From Bacteroidota bacterium (lineage in GTDB: Bacteria; Bacteroidota; Ignavibacteria; SZUA-365): a stretch of 64,000 nt of DNA. The first letter of the stretch is position 1. Every line of letters begins with the position of its first letter. The stretch covers positions 23,895-87,894 of the forward strand of contig QKAF01000093.1 of NCBI GenBank assembly GCA_003246455.1. The letters are read 5' to 3'. The notes beneath the pieces are model-generated. The model did no database searches. It was not told where the DNA came from and saw only the letters and a list, made by a program, of their open reading frames with translations. Of this stretch, positions 43,537 to 52,393 are shown piece by piece. Position numbers and translations under genes: made by a program.

Positions 43537-45009
43537 ATGAAACGTCGCATCATGGATATCGTGCAGGAAAAGCCCTGGCTGGGGTGGACCATTTTCCTCG
43601 GGACCATCATCGTGGTTTTCTTCGTCGGACTGCTCGGCGCCTCCATCGTGGAGCGCCGCGGCGAATCCGAACTCATCGTGCAGGCGAAAGCCATTCCCGA
43701 CTGGGAACCGCGCAACGACGTGTGGGGAGAGAATTACCCGCGCGAATACGAAACGTACACATCCACCGCCGACGGCGATTTCCTCAGCAAGCACGGGGGA
43801 AACGCGAAGATCGATTATCTTGAAAAATATCCGAATCTCGTGATTCTCTGGGCCGGGTACGCATTCTCCCGCGACTACAATCAGGGCCGCGGGCACTACC
43901 ACGCCGTGGAGGATATCCGCAACACGCTGCGCACGGGCGTGCCCCAGCCCGGCACCTGCTGGAGCTGCAAGAGCACCGATGTGCCGCGGGTGATGAACGA
44001 AAAGGGCGTCGGCGAGTTCTACAAGGACAAGTGGATGAATCTCGGGTCGGAGATCGTCAACAACATCGGCTGCCAGGACTGTCACGATCCGAAAACCATG
44101 AATCTGCGCATCACGCGGCCGGCCCTCATCGAAGCGTTCCAGCGCCAGGGGAAGGACATCAACCAGGCCACGCATCAGGAAATGCGTTCGCTCGTCTGCG
44201 CACAGTGCCACGTCGAATATTATTTCAAAGGGAAGGAAGAAAAGTATCTCACCTTCCCCTGGGACAAGGGATTCTCCGCCGACGACATGGAGCGGTATTA
44301 CGATGAGGTTTCCCCGCATACCGATTTCGTGCACGCGCTGAGCCGCACGCCGATCCTCAAGGCACAGCATCCCGACTACGAACTGTACATGACCGGTGTG
44401 CATGCGAAGCGCGGCGTTTCCTGCGCGGACTGCCACATGCCCTATCGCAGTGAAGGCGGCGTGAAATTCACAAACCATAAAATCATGTCTCCGCTGCAGG
44501 ATGTCGCCGGTTCCTGCCAGGTATGCCACCGGGAGAGCGAGGAAAACCTGATCCGTGACGTGTACGAGCGGCAGGACAAGATCGAAGAACTGCGCATGCG
44601 CGCGGAAGGTGCGCTGGCCAAGGCGCATATCGAAGCGAAGTTCGCGTGGGACAAGGGCGCGTCGGAGAGCGAGATGGCTCCCGTCCTGAAACTGATCCGC
44701 CAGGCGCAGTGGCGCTGGGACTGGGTCGCAGCGGCGAACGGCCTCGGTTTCCACTCCCCGGTGGAGGCCGCGCGGACGCTCGGCGCATCGATCGAAAAAG
44801 CCGAGCAGGCCCGGACGCAGCTCGTACGGGTCCTGGCGAAGCACGGGTACACCGATGAGATTCCCATCCCCGATATTTCGACGAAAGCCCGGGCCCAGGC
44901 CTACATCGGTCTCGACATGGAAAAATTCAACGCCGAAAAGAAGGAATTTCTCGCCACCGAGGCCCCGAAATGGGACGCGGCGGCGAAAGCGCGGCAGGCG
45001 AAATACTGA
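43537..45009 (+). CDS. nrfA: Pentahaem cytochrome c nitrite reductase NrfA
   Basis: This 490-residue enzyme reduces nitrite to ammonium by six electrons in the periplasm. The ATG is at 43537, with AAGGAG upstream. The membrane-anchored signal segment is LGWTIFLGTIIVVFFVGLLG. The active-site haem has the CxxCK motif (CWSCK), and four CxxCH follow: CQDCH, CAQCH, CADCH and CQVCH. The Ca-site/active-site blocks DKWMNLGSEIVNNIGC and CAQCHVEYYFKGKEEK are present. With NrfH, the porin and the Fe-S membrane protein it forms a DNRA module under the Rrf2 regulator. Confidence 0.97.
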   Translation: MKRRIMDIVQEKPWLGWTIFLGTIIVVFFVGLLGASIVERRGESELIVQAKAIPDWEPRNDVWGENYPREYETYTSTADGDFLSKHGGNAKIDYLEKYPNLVILWAGYAFSRDYNQGRGHYHAVEDIRNTLRTGVPQPGTCWSCKSTDVPRVMNEKGVGEFYKDKWMNLGSEIVNNIGCQDCHDPKTMNLRITRPALIEAFQRQGKDINQATHQEMRSLVCAQCHVEYYFKGKEEKYLTFPWDKGFSADDMERYYDEVSPHTDFVHALSRTPILKAQHPDYELYMTGVHAKRGVSCADCHMPYRSEGGVKFTNHKIMSPLQDVAGSCQVCHRESEENLIRDVYERQDKIEELRMRAEGALAKAHIEAKFAWDKGASESEMAPVLKLIRQAQWRWDWVAAANGLGFHSPVEAARTLGASIEKAEQARTQLVRVLAKHGYTDEIPIPDISTKARAQAYIGLDMEKFNAEKKEFLATEAPKWDAAAKARQAKY

Positions 45010-45023
45010 CCTCAATGCGCTAC

Positions 45024-45062
45024 TTGTAGGGGCGTCCGCCGCGGCGGACTGCGCCCCTACAA
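45024..45062. repeat. Nested palindrome between nrfA and tRNA-His
   Basis: The outer arms TTGTAGGGGCG / CGCCCCTACAA enclose a perfect inner palindrome TCCGCCGCGGCGGA. It is a REP/MITE-like element of a type seen widely in bacterial intergenic regions. It lies just before the shared terminator. Confidence 0.8.
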
Positions 45063-45076
45063 TGCACTGAAAAAAG

Positions 45077-45110
45077 GAAGGTCCCGCTGTTCGGCGGGAC
45101 CTTCTCTTTT
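45077..45110. terminator. Bidirectional terminator between nrfA and tRNA-His
   Basis: An 11-bp stem (GAAGGTCCCGC / GCGGGACCTTC) has T-rich tails on both sides. The minus-strand tail is the stronger, with CCTTTTTT, serving the tRNA; the plus-strand tail is TCTTTT. Confidence 0.88.
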
Positions 45111-45116
45111 CGAGGG

Positions 45117-45190
45117 GGTGAGCGACGGGGGTTGAACCCGCGACCCTCAGAGCCACAATCTGATGCTCTACCAACTGAGCTACGCTCACC
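45117..45190 (-). tRNA. tRNA-His (GTG anticodon)
   Basis: The minus strand reads a complete cloverleaf of 74 nt. It has GGTGAGCG...CGCTCACC acceptor arms with an extra 5' G opposite the terminal C (the G-1:C73 pair unique to tRNA-His), the D-arm GCTCAGTTGGTAGAGC, the anticodon arm TCAGA-TTGTGGC-TCTGA and the T-arm GCGGGTTCAACCCCCGT-type sequence. CCA is not encoded. A T-rich terminator follows. Confidence 0.97.
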
Positions 45191-45306
45191 ATTATTGAGC
45201 ATGGAAAGATACGGAAAAACCTTCGCGTGCGCAACTGCCTGTCCCCACCCATCACTTGCCTGCGGAAATTTTTTTCCCTAAATTGTATGACTTGGAAGGT
45301 CCGGAC

Positions 45307-45825
45307 ATGAATTCGAAACAAAAACATATTCCTGTTCGGCTCGCGGGCCTCGGCGACGGGGTGCACGAACTGCTCTTCACCGTCAGCCCCGCGGAGATCG
45401 ATCTGCCTGCGGAATTCCAGCAGGAACTCGCCGTGCGCATCGATCTGGACAAGACGCATTCCCAGGCGGCACTGCATGTGTTCGTGCAGACCGCGGCAGT
45501 GTATCCCTGCGATCGCTGCCTGGAACCGGTCACCATTCCGGTGGACACGGATTTCCGCCTGGTGTACGCGCATGATAATTCCGCCGAACACGGCGAAGAC
45601 GAATCGGAAATACGACAGATCGACAACAACGATCCTGTCATCGACGTTTCCGAGGACGTGCGTGACGCGGCCCTGCTCTGCATCCCAATGCGACGGATCT
45701 GCGGAGAGGACGAAAACGGCGAACCGACCTGCAAGGACGCGATTCCGCCGGAGCACAATGCCGAGACACAGAGAACGAACGATCCCCGCTGGGATAAACT
45801 GAAGTCGCTGAATTTGGATCAATAA
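45307..45825 (+). CDS. yceD: YceD/DUF177 family protein
   Basis: This 172-residue cytoplasmic protein starts at ATG 45307, after GGAAGG. It has the family signature CDRCLEPVTIPVDT around residue 75, with a further Cys pair near RRICGEDENGEPTCKD. YceD affects 23S rRNA accumulation and is encoded before rpmF in many bacteria, as here. The Cys residues may bind metal. It heads the rpmF-plsX-fab operon. Confidence 0.9.
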   Translation: MNSKQKHIPVRLAGLGDGVHELLFTVSPAEIDLPAEFQQELAVRIDLDKTHSQAALHVFVQTAAVYPCDRCLEPVTIPVDTDFRLVYAHDNSAEHGEDESEIRQIDNNDPVIDVSEDVRDAALLCIPMRRICGEDENGEPTCKDAIPPEHNAETQRTNDPRWDKLKSLNLDQ

Positions 45826-45858
45826 GATAGATACAGAAACCGTTATTCGGAGAATACC

Positions 45859-46038
45859 ATGCCTAATCCAACCCATCGTCACTCGAAGTCCCGCACCGCG
45901 AAGCGGCGGACGCATTACAAGGCGCAGGCCATGCCGACCGGCAAATGCGACAACTGCGGCGAGACCAAACTGCAGCACCGCGTGTGCCCCAACTGCGGGT
46001 ACTACAACGGCCGTTCGATCATCACCCCGAAAGTCTAA
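45859..46038 (+). CDS. rpmF: 50S ribosomal protein L32
   Basis: This 59-residue protein begins MPNPTHRHSKSRTAKRRTHY, the L32 N-terminus, and has a zinc knuckle (CDNCG ... CPNCG). It lies between yceD and plsX, the conserved arrangement. GGAGAA precedes the ATG. Confidence 0.97.
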   Translation: MPNPTHRHSKSRTAKRRTHYKAQAMPTGKCDNCGETKLQHRVCPNCGYYNGRSIITPKV

Positions 46039-46077
46039 ACGCCGCCGCGTGCGCGGTAAGGATTACAGGCGCCTGTC

Positions 46078-47082
46078 GTGGTAACCATAGCTGTTGACGC
46101 AATGGGCGGGGACCATGCCCCTCACAATGTTGTGCAGGGTGCGCTGGACTGTGCCCGCGATCCACGATGCGACTTTCAGATTCTTCTCGTCGGGCAGGAA
46201 GCCGCGATCCGCGCGCTCCTGCCCGATCCCATTCCCCCCAACATCTCCATCCGACACGCCGATGAAATCGTGGACATGAAAGATTCCATCGGTGTCGCGT
46301 TGAAGTCCCGGAAAAACTCCTCGATGTACCGCGCCCTCGAGTGGCAGCGTGACGGCGACGTCCAGGGTTTCATCAGCGCCGGCAACACCGGTGCGATGAT
46401 GGCCCTTTCGACGTTGATCCTCGGACGGCTGCCGGGAGTGGAACGCCCGTGCATCGGCACGTTCCTCCCTTCCGCGACGGGACCGGTGCTGCTGATCGAC
46501 GCCGGCGCCAACGTGGATTCCAAACCCTCGCACCTGGCGCAGTTCGGAATCATGGGCAGCATCTATACCGCGCTGATGATGCAGCGCGACAAGCCGAAGG
46601 TGGGCCTGCTCAACGTCGGCGAGGAGGAAAGCAAGGGGAATGACGCGTGTATCGCCGCATGGCCGCTTCTGAATGCGGCCCCGATCAATTTTCTCGGGAA
46701 TATCGAGGGACGGGATATTCTCAAAGGCACCGCCGACGTGGTCGTCTGTGACGGCTTCACCGGCAACATCATCCTGAAATTCGCAGAATCCTTCCCCGGC
46801 CTGCTGAAAAGCAAGTTCTATGAATACGCCTCCCGCGGCTTCTTCAAGAAGCTCTGGGTCGGGCTGATCGCGGGAACGATCAGGAAAATGATCAAGGACT
46901 GGGATTACCAGGAATACGGCGGCGTTCCCCTGCTGGGCGTGAACGGCGTCAGCATCATCGGACACGGCAGTTCCACGCCGAAGGCGATCATGAACATGAT
47001 CTTCGCGGCGAAAAACATGGTGGACCGCCGGGTCAACGAAACTATCCGCGAGGCCATGGCTTCGCAGCAATCTCACACATGA
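46078..47082 (+). CDS. plsX: Phosphate acyltransferase PlsX
   Basis: This 334-residue enzyme makes acyl-phosphate from acyl-ACP, the first step of phospholipid synthesis with PlsY. Motifs are VDAMGGDHAPHNVVQGAL, SIGVALKSRKNSSMYRAL, FISAGNTGAMMA, DAGANVDSKPSHLAQFG and GFTGNIILKFAE. The start is a GTG at 46078, directly preceding the conserved V-T-I-A-V-D. It sits in the rpmF-plsX-fabH order, 6 bp before fabH. Confidence 0.96.
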   Translation: MVTIAVDAMGGDHAPHNVVQGALDCARDPRCDFQILLVGQEAAIRALLPDPIPPNISIRHADEIVDMKDSIGVALKSRKNSSMYRALEWQRDGDVQGFISAGNTGAMMALSTLILGRLPGVERPCIGTFLPSATGPVLLIDAGANVDSKPSHLAQFGIMGSIYTALMMQRDKPKVGLLNVGEEESKGNDACIAAWPLLNAAPINFLGNIEGRDILKGTADVVVCDGFTGNIILKFAESFPGLLKSKFYEYASRGFFKKLWVGLIAGTIRKMIKDWDYQEYGGVPLLGVNGVSIIGHGSSTPKAIMNMIFAAKNMVDRRVNETIREAMASQQSHT

Positions 47083-47088
47083 CATGAA

Positions 47089-48087
47089 ATGGCAAATCGC
47101 ATGAACACCGCAGCAATTACTGCTGTCGGGCACTACGCCCCGGAAAAGGTCGTACCCAACAGCTTCTTCGAATCGTACCTCGATACCACCGATGAATGGA
47201 TCATCACCCGTACCGGCATCCGTGAACGCCGCTTCCTCGAGAACGGCGCGACGTCGGACCTCGCGGTCGAAGCCGCACGCAAGGCGCTGGCCATGCGCGG
47301 CATCGGTCCGGAGGAGGTCGAGTGCATCATCGTCGCAACCGTCACCCCCGACATGTTCTTTCCCAGCACCGCCGCCCTCGTGCAGCACAAGCTCGGCGCA
47401 ACAAAGGCATGGGGTTTCGACCTCAGCGGAGCCTGCTCCGGCTTCCTGTTCGCCCTCGCTGCCGGCGCGCAGTTCATCAAGGCGGGCACGCACAAGAAAG
47501 TGCTGGTCATCGGTGCGGACAAAATGACGTCCATCATGGACATGGAAGACCGCAACACCTGCATTCTCTTCGGTGACGGCGGCGCGGCTGTGCTGCTCGA
47601 ACCGAGCGAAGAGGAAGGCTACGGCGTCATCGACTGGGTCAATTATCTCGACGGCTCGGGCACCGAGGCGCTGCACATGAAAGCCGGCGGAAGCCTGCGT
47701 CCTTCCACAAAGGAAACCGTGGAAAACAGGATGCATTACATCACGCAGGACGGCAAGGCCGTGTTCAAGGTCGCCGTGGTCGGCATGGCCGACGTCTCCG
47801 AGGAGATCATGAAGCGCAACAATCTCGCGTCGGAGGATATCGCGTGGCTGGTCCCCCACCAGGCGAACATGCGCATCATCAAATCCACCGCCGACCGCAT
47901 GGGTCTTGGCATGGATCGCGTCATGATCAATATCGACCGCTACGGCAACACCACCGCCGCGACCATCCCGAGCTGCCTCGCCGAGTATCACGCCGATGGA
48001 CGCCTCAAGCGCGGCGACAACATCGTGCTCGCAAGCTTTGGCGCCGGATACACCTGGGGCGCGACACTGATCAAATGGTCCATCTGA
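47089..48087 (+). CDS. fabH: Beta-ketoacyl-ACP synthase III
   Basis: This 332-residue condensing enzyme starts fatty acid elongation from acyl-CoA and malonyl-ACP. The catalytic triad is visible: Cys in LSGACSGFLFAL, His in WLVPHQANMRI and Asn in YGNTTAATIPS. The N-terminal YLDTTDEWIITRTGIRERR is diagnostic. The product starts at M of MANRMNT (or MNT four codons on). Confidence 0.97.
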   Translation: MANRMNTAAITAVGHYAPEKVVPNSFFESYLDTTDEWIITRTGIRERRFLENGATSDLAVEAARKALAMRGIGPEEVECIIVATVTPDMFFPSTAALVQHKLGATKAWGFDLSGACSGFLFALAAGAQFIKAGTHKKVLVIGADKMTSIMDMEDRNTCILFGDGGAAVLLEPSEEEGYGVIDWVNYLDGSGTEALHMKAGGSLRPSTKETVENRMHYITQDGKAVFKVAVVGMADVSEEIMKRNNLASEDIAWLVPHQANMRIIKSTADRMGLGMDRVMINIDRYGNTTAATIPSCLAEYHADGRLKRGDNIVLASFGAGYTWGATLIKWSI

Positions 48088-48101
48088 AAAAGGAGCGGAG
48101 A

Positions 48102-49010
48102 ATGAAAACAGCGCTGCTTTTCCCCGGACAGGCGTCTCAGTACGTCGGCATGGGCAAGGACCTTTACGAAAACCACGAGCGCGCCCGCGCCCTCTTCGAC
48201 CGTGCGAATGAAATCATGGAGACCGATCTGAAGCAGATCTGTTTCGAAGGACCGGCCGAAGAGCTCAAGCAGACGAAATTCACCCAGCCGGCAATTTTCG
48301 TTCACAGCGTGATCGTGGCCGAGCTCCTCGGCATTCAGCCGGACGCGGCAGCCGGGCATTCGCTCGGAGAATACAGCGCCCTCGTCACCGCCGGCGCGCT
48401 CACGTTCGAAGACGGGCTGCGCCTGGTCAAGAAACGCGGCGAACTCATGCAGGAATCCGGCACACGTTCCCCGGGCACCATGGCCGCCGTCATCGGCGCC
48501 GAGGCCGACCTGGTGGACGAGGCCTGCCGCGAAGCGGCGGAAGCCGGCATTGTCCAGGCCGCGAACTTCAATTCTCCCGGGCAGATCGTGATTTCCGGCA
48601 GCATCGACGGCGTCGACCGCGCCATGGAGATCCTGAAAGCCAAGGGTGTGCGGCTCGTCAAAAAGCTTCCGGTCAGCGGCGCTTTTCATTCGCCGCTCAT
48701 GCAGTACGCGCAGGACGAACTCGGCGCAGTTCTCGATGCCACGCCCATCAGCGACGCCCGATTCCCTGTTTACACGAACGTGACCGCGCGTCCCGTCACC
48801 GAAGCCGCCGCCATCCGCGACAACCTGCTCCGCCAGGTGACGAGCCCGGTGCTCTGGCACAACAGCATGGACCAGATGCTCGCCGACGGCCTCGAGCGCT
48901 TTATCGAGAGCGGTCCCGGCAACGTGCTGCAGGGCCTCCTCAAGCGCATCAGCGCAGACGCCCCCTGCCTGGCAGTCGGGACGCATGAAGAGCTTATGTC
49001 GTTGAAATAA
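48102..49010 (+). CDS. fabD: Malonyl-CoA:ACP transacylase
   Basis: This 302-residue enzyme starts at ATG 48102 after AGGAGCGG; the longer frame upstream overlaps fabH. The nucleophile motif is AAGHSLGEYSALV, with FPGQASQYVGMGKDL at the N-terminus, the Arg-containing KKRGELMQESG and the His in PVSGAFHSPLMQ. It loads malonate onto ACP. fabG follows 45 bp on. Confidence 0.97.
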   Translation: MKTALLFPGQASQYVGMGKDLYENHERARALFDRANEIMETDLKQICFEGPAEELKQTKFTQPAIFVHSVIVAELLGIQPDAAAGHSLGEYSALVTAGALTFEDGLRLVKKRGELMQESGTRSPGTMAAVIGAEADLVDEACREAAEAGIVQAANFNSPGQIVISGSIDGVDRAMEILKAKGVRLVKKLPVSGAFHSPLMQYAQDELGAVLDATPISDARFPVYTNVTARPVTEAAAIRDNLLRQVTSPVLWHNSMDQMLADGLERFIESGPGNVLQGLLKRISADAPCLAVGTHEELMSLK

Positions 49011-49055
49011 CGTATATTACGAGGACGTATTGTTCCAACGAAGGAAAACATTCTC

Positions 49056-49802
49056 ATGAGTCTTCTTACAGGAAAGAACGCCATTGTCACCGGCGGTGCC
49101 CGCGGTATCGGCCGGTCGATCGTGCGCCAGTTCATCGCCGAGGGAGCGAACGTCGCCGTGTTCGATGTTGCCTTCCCCGATGATTTCGAAGCGTTTGCAG
49201 AAGAAATGCGGGCGGGCGGGCAGAAGCTCGAAGCCTTCACCGTCGATATCACCGACGGCGCAGCGGCCGACAAGGCCTGCGAGAGCGTGCAGGGCGGCTT
49301 CGGATCGATCGACATCCTGGTCAACAACGCCGGCATCACGCGCGACAAGCTGCTTCTGCGCATGTCGGACGAGGACTGGGACAAGGTCATCGCCGTCAAC
49401 CTGAAGGGCGCCTTCGTCATGACCCGCGCCGCGGCGCGCGTGATGGTGCGCCAGCGCAGCGGCAAGATGGTCAACATCAGTTCCGTCGTCGGCGTCATGG
49501 GCAACGCGGGGCAGGCGAATTATGCCGCTTCCAAGGCCGGCATGATCGGTCTGACCAAGTCGACCGCCAAGGAACTGGCCGGCCGCGGCATCAACGTGAA
49601 CGCCATCGCCCCCGGGTATGTCGAAACGGAAATGACGCATGTTCTTTCCGAAGAGCAGCGGAGTGCATTCCTCTCCGTCATTCCCCTCAAGCGCGGCTGT
49701 TCCCCCGAGGAAATCGCCGACACGGTCACGTTTCTGGCCTCTTCCAAGTCTGATTATATTACCGGTCAGGTCATCAATGTCGATGGCGGCATGATCATGT
49801 AA
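49056..49802 (+). CDS. fabG: 3-oxoacyl-ACP reductase
   Basis: This 248-residue short-chain dehydrogenase reduces 3-ketoacyl-ACP with NADPH. Cofactor motif GGARGIGRSIVRQF, NNAGITRDKLLLRM, catalytic Ser in NISSVVGVMGNAGQ and YAASKAG (Tyr/Lys) are all present, with the C-terminal YITGQVINVDGGM. It lies in the fabD-fabG-acpP order. Confidence 0.96.
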   Translation: MSLLTGKNAIVTGGARGIGRSIVRQFIAEGANVAVFDVAFPDDFEAFAEEMRAGGQKLEAFTVDITDGAAADKACESVQGGFGSIDILVNNAGITRDKLLLRMSDEDWDKVIAVNLKGAFVMTRAAARVMVRQRSGKMVNISSVVGVMGNAGQANYAASKAGMIGLTKSTAKELAGRGINVNAIAPGYVETEMTHVLSEEQRSAFLSVIPLKRGCSPEEIADTVTFLASSKSDYITGQVINVDGGMIM

Positions 49803-49865
49803 TTTCATAAAACCGAACCATAACGATTCATTTTCACAACACATTCCAAATTACTGGAGGATCAC

Positions 49866-50108
49866 ATGTCCGCAGATGTCACCCAGAAAGTCAAGCAGAT
49901 CATCGTCAACAAGCTTGGTGTCGAAGAAAGCCAGATCAACGACGCGGCTTCCTTCACCAACGATCTCGGTGCAGACTCCCTCGACACCGTCGAGCTGGTC
50001 ATGGAATTCGAGAAAGAATTCGATCTCACGATCGCTGACGAAGATGCAGAAAAAATCACGACCGTCGGCGACGCCGTCAAGTATATCTCCGAGAATCTCG
50101 CCAGCTGA
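49866..50108 (+). CDS. acpP: Acyl carrier protein
   Basis: This 80-residue acidic helical protein carries the phosphopantetheine serine in [26 protein letters not shown] precedes the ATG. It lies between fabG and fabF, as in most bacteria. Confidence 0.98.
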   Translation: MSADVTQKVKQIIVNKLGVEESQINDAASFTNDLGADSLDTVELVMEFEKEFDLTIADEDAEKITTVGDAVKYISENLAS

Positions 50109-50144
50109 TTTCGCTGCGAGTCGGTATCCAATGAATTTTTAAAA

Positions 50145-50166
50145 TCCCGTCCTCTCGGGGACGGGA
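50145..50166 (+). other. Hairpin between acpP and fabF
   Basis: TCCCGTCC / GGACGGGA with a TCTCGG loop follows an AT-rich stretch. There is no T-run after it, so it is more likely a 3'-stabilising or processing hairpin that lets acpP be expressed above fabF than a full terminator. Confidence 0.55.
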
Positions 50167-50186
50167 ATCCATTATGGAGGTCATCG

Positions 50187-51437
50187 ATGAATAGACGACG
50201 AGTTGTTGTGACCGGTATGGGTACGATCAACCCGATCGGGTTGAACGTACAGGAATTCTGGAACAACGCACTCGCCGGAGTGAGCGGCGCCGATTTCATC
50301 ACAGCGTTCGACACTGCCGAGTTCAAGACGAAATTCGCCTGCGAAGTCAAAGGCTTCGACGCGGAGAATTTCATTGACCGGAAGGCCGCCAAGCGCATGG
50401 ACAAGTTCACGCACTATGCCGTCGCATCCGCGAACATGGCAGTCGAGGACAGTGGCCTGACGCCCGAAAAGGTGGATTACGAACGCGTCGGTGTCATCAT
50501 CGGCTCCGGCATCGGCGGTATGTGGACGAACTGGGATCAGCAGAACGTACTGATCGACGAGAAGTCCCCCCGCCGCATCAGCCCGTTCTTCGTTCCCATG
50601 CTGATTTCCGACATCGCCGCGGGCCATGTCTCGATTCTGCATGGATTCAAAGGCCCGAATTATGCCACCACGTCCGCGTGCGCCACTTCCGCGCATGCGA
50701 TCGGCGATGCACTGATGCTGATCGAACGCGGCGATGCCGATGTGATGATTACCGGCGGTGCGGAATCCGCCATCTGCCCGATGGGCGTCGGCGGCTTCAA
50801 CGCAGCCCGCGCACTGTCGACGAACAACGACAATCCGAAGGGCGCAAGCCGTCCGTTCGACAAAGACCGTGACGGCTTCGTCATGGGCGACGGCGGTGCC
50901 GTTCTCGTGCTCGAGGAGCTGGGCCACGCCCTGCGCCGCGGCGCGAAGATCTACGCCGAACTGTCCGGCATGGGCTTCACCGCCGATGCGTTCCACATCA
51001 CCGAACCCGCTCCGGGCGGTGAAGGCGCCGTGCGCTCCATGCGCGCCGCGATCAAGAATGCCGGCCTTCAGCCGGAAGATGTCAGCGTCATCAACGCCCA
51101 CGGCACCTCGACGCTGTACAACGACCGCAACGAAACGGCCGCGATCAAGACGGTGTTCGGCGAATACGCGTCGAAGCTGAAGATCAATTCGACCAAGTCC
51201 ATGACCGGCCACCTCCTCGGTGCCGCGGGCGCGGTGGAAGCGATCGTGTCTTCGCTGATGATTCACACCGGCAAGGTCCACCCGACGATCAACTACACCA
51301 CGCTCGACCCCGAGTGTGATCTCGATTACGTTCCCAATACGGCGATCGACCACCCGGTCGATGTCGTCCTGTCCAATTCTTTCGGCTTCGGCGGCCATAA
51401 TGTGACGCTGCTGTTCCGGAAGTACGCGGACGCCTGA
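50187..51437 (+). CDS. fabF: Beta-ketoacyl-ACP synthase II
   Basis: This 416-residue condensing enzyme elongates acyl-ACP chains. The Cys-His-His active site is seen in TTSACATSAHAIGDA, NAHGTSTLYNDRNE and STKSMTGHLLGAAGAVEA. The N-terminus MNRRRVVVTGMGTINPIG is typical. AGGAGGTC lies upstream of the ATG. RNase III follows after 17 bp. Confidence 0.97.
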   Translation: MNRRRVVVTGMGTINPIGLNVQEFWNNALAGVSGADFITAFDTAEFKTKFACEVKGFDAENFIDRKAAKRMDKFTHYAVASANMAVEDSGLTPEKVDYERVGVIIGSGIGGMWTNWDQQNVLIDEKSPRRISPFFVPMLISDIAAGHVSILHGFKGPNYATTSACATSAHAIGDALMLIERGDADVMITGGAESAICPMGVGGFNAARALSTNNDNPKGASRPFDKDRDGFVMGDGGAVLVLEELGHALRRGAKIYAELSGMGFTADAFHITEPAPGGEGAVRSMRAAIKNAGLQPEDVSVINAHGTSTLYNDRNETAAIKTVFGEYASKLKINSTKSMTGHLLGAAGAVEAIVSSLMIHTGKVHPTINYTTLDPECDLDYVPNTAIDHPVDVVLSNSFGFGGHNVTLLFRKYADA

Positions 51438-51454
51438 TGTGAACGAACTGAAAC

Positions 51455-52285
51455 ATGTTCCGATTACTTCGATCCATCGTATCAAGACGTAGCACCTCAG
51501 ATAAAAACGTTGTTGTTCCTCCTCCTGCCCGTCAGGAGGAGGAGCGGCTCGCCCTCTCCGCATTTGCTACATTCGACAGCGACGAGTTCACCCGGCGCAC
51601 CGGATATCCCGTGCGCAACAAGGACTATTTCCTTCAATCGGTGATCCATCGCTCATATCTTCAACTGTGTCCCCCCGGTCAGTTCCAGTCCAACGAACGC
51701 ATGGAGTTTCTCGGCGACTCGGTACTGAACCAGATCGTCGGGGAATACCTGTATCACGCCTTCCCCGACGCGGAGGAAGGCCAGCTGTCAAAGATGCGCT
51801 CCCGCCTCGTCAGCCGCTACGCGCTCGCGGAATGCGCGCGCCGCATGCAGCTGGTGGATTTTCTTCTCATGAGTCCGAGCGCGCATCAGTCCGTCGCCGA
51901 CGGGAGTGAATCCATTCTCGTCGATGCGGTCGAAGCCTTCGTCGCCGCCATCTATCTCGACGGCGGCTACAACGCGGCCCGGGCGTTCATCAGCCGGCAT
52001 CTGCTCGAGGTTTTTGCCGATACGCGCATGGCGCATGACGATAACTACAAGAGCCGTTTGCTGGAGTACTCGCAGGGACGCGGCATGGGTACCCCGCGCT
52101 ATGTTACGGTGGACGAATCCGGGCCCGACCACAACCCGGTTTTCACCGTCGAAGTGCAGGTCGGCGGCATCCCCGTCGGCGAAGGGAAAGGCGGGAACAA
52201 GAAATCGGCGGAACAGAACGCCGCCTCGCGCGCGCTGGCATATTTGCATTCGCAGGAAAGCGGCTCCTCCCTTTCCTCCCTTTGA
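51455..52285 (+). CDS. rnc: Ribonuclease III
   Basis: This 276-residue double-strand-specific endoribonuclease has an N-terminal extension of about 45 residues relative to E. coli. The signature NERMEFLGDSVLN with acidic metal ligands, and the second-site ESILVDAVEAFVAAIYLDGG, lie in the catalytic domain. A dsRBD ends the protein (YKSRLLEYSQGRG, GGNKKSAEQNAASRALAYL). It closes the fab operon and acts in rRNA processing. Confidence 0.95.
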   Translation: MFRLLRSIVSRRSTSDKNVVVPPPARQEEERLALSAFATFDSDEFTRRTGYPVRNKDYFLQSVIHRSYLQLCPPGQFQSNERMEFLGDSVLNQIVGEYLYHAFPDAEEGQLSKMRSRLVSRYALAECARRMQLVDFLLMSPSAHQSVADGSESILVDAVEAFVAAIYLDGGYNAARAFISRHLLEVFADTRMAHDDNYKSRLLEYSQGRGMGTPRYVTVDESGPDHNPVFTVEVQVGGIPVGEGKGGNKKSAEQNAASRALAYLHSQESGSSLSSL

Positions 52286-52393
52286 CCGTTCCGCGCCCCT
52301 CTCCGCGTTCGCCGCGCGTCAGGGGAGGAATGGTGACGGAAGAGCACTCCACGTTTTTTGACATACGAACACTCCACCCATTTGGGCCATCAC

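Noticed and set aside
43387..45978. 863-codon antisense frame across nrfA, tRNA-His and yceD
   Set aside because: It crosses a tRNA gene and three well supported genes and has no recognisable domain.
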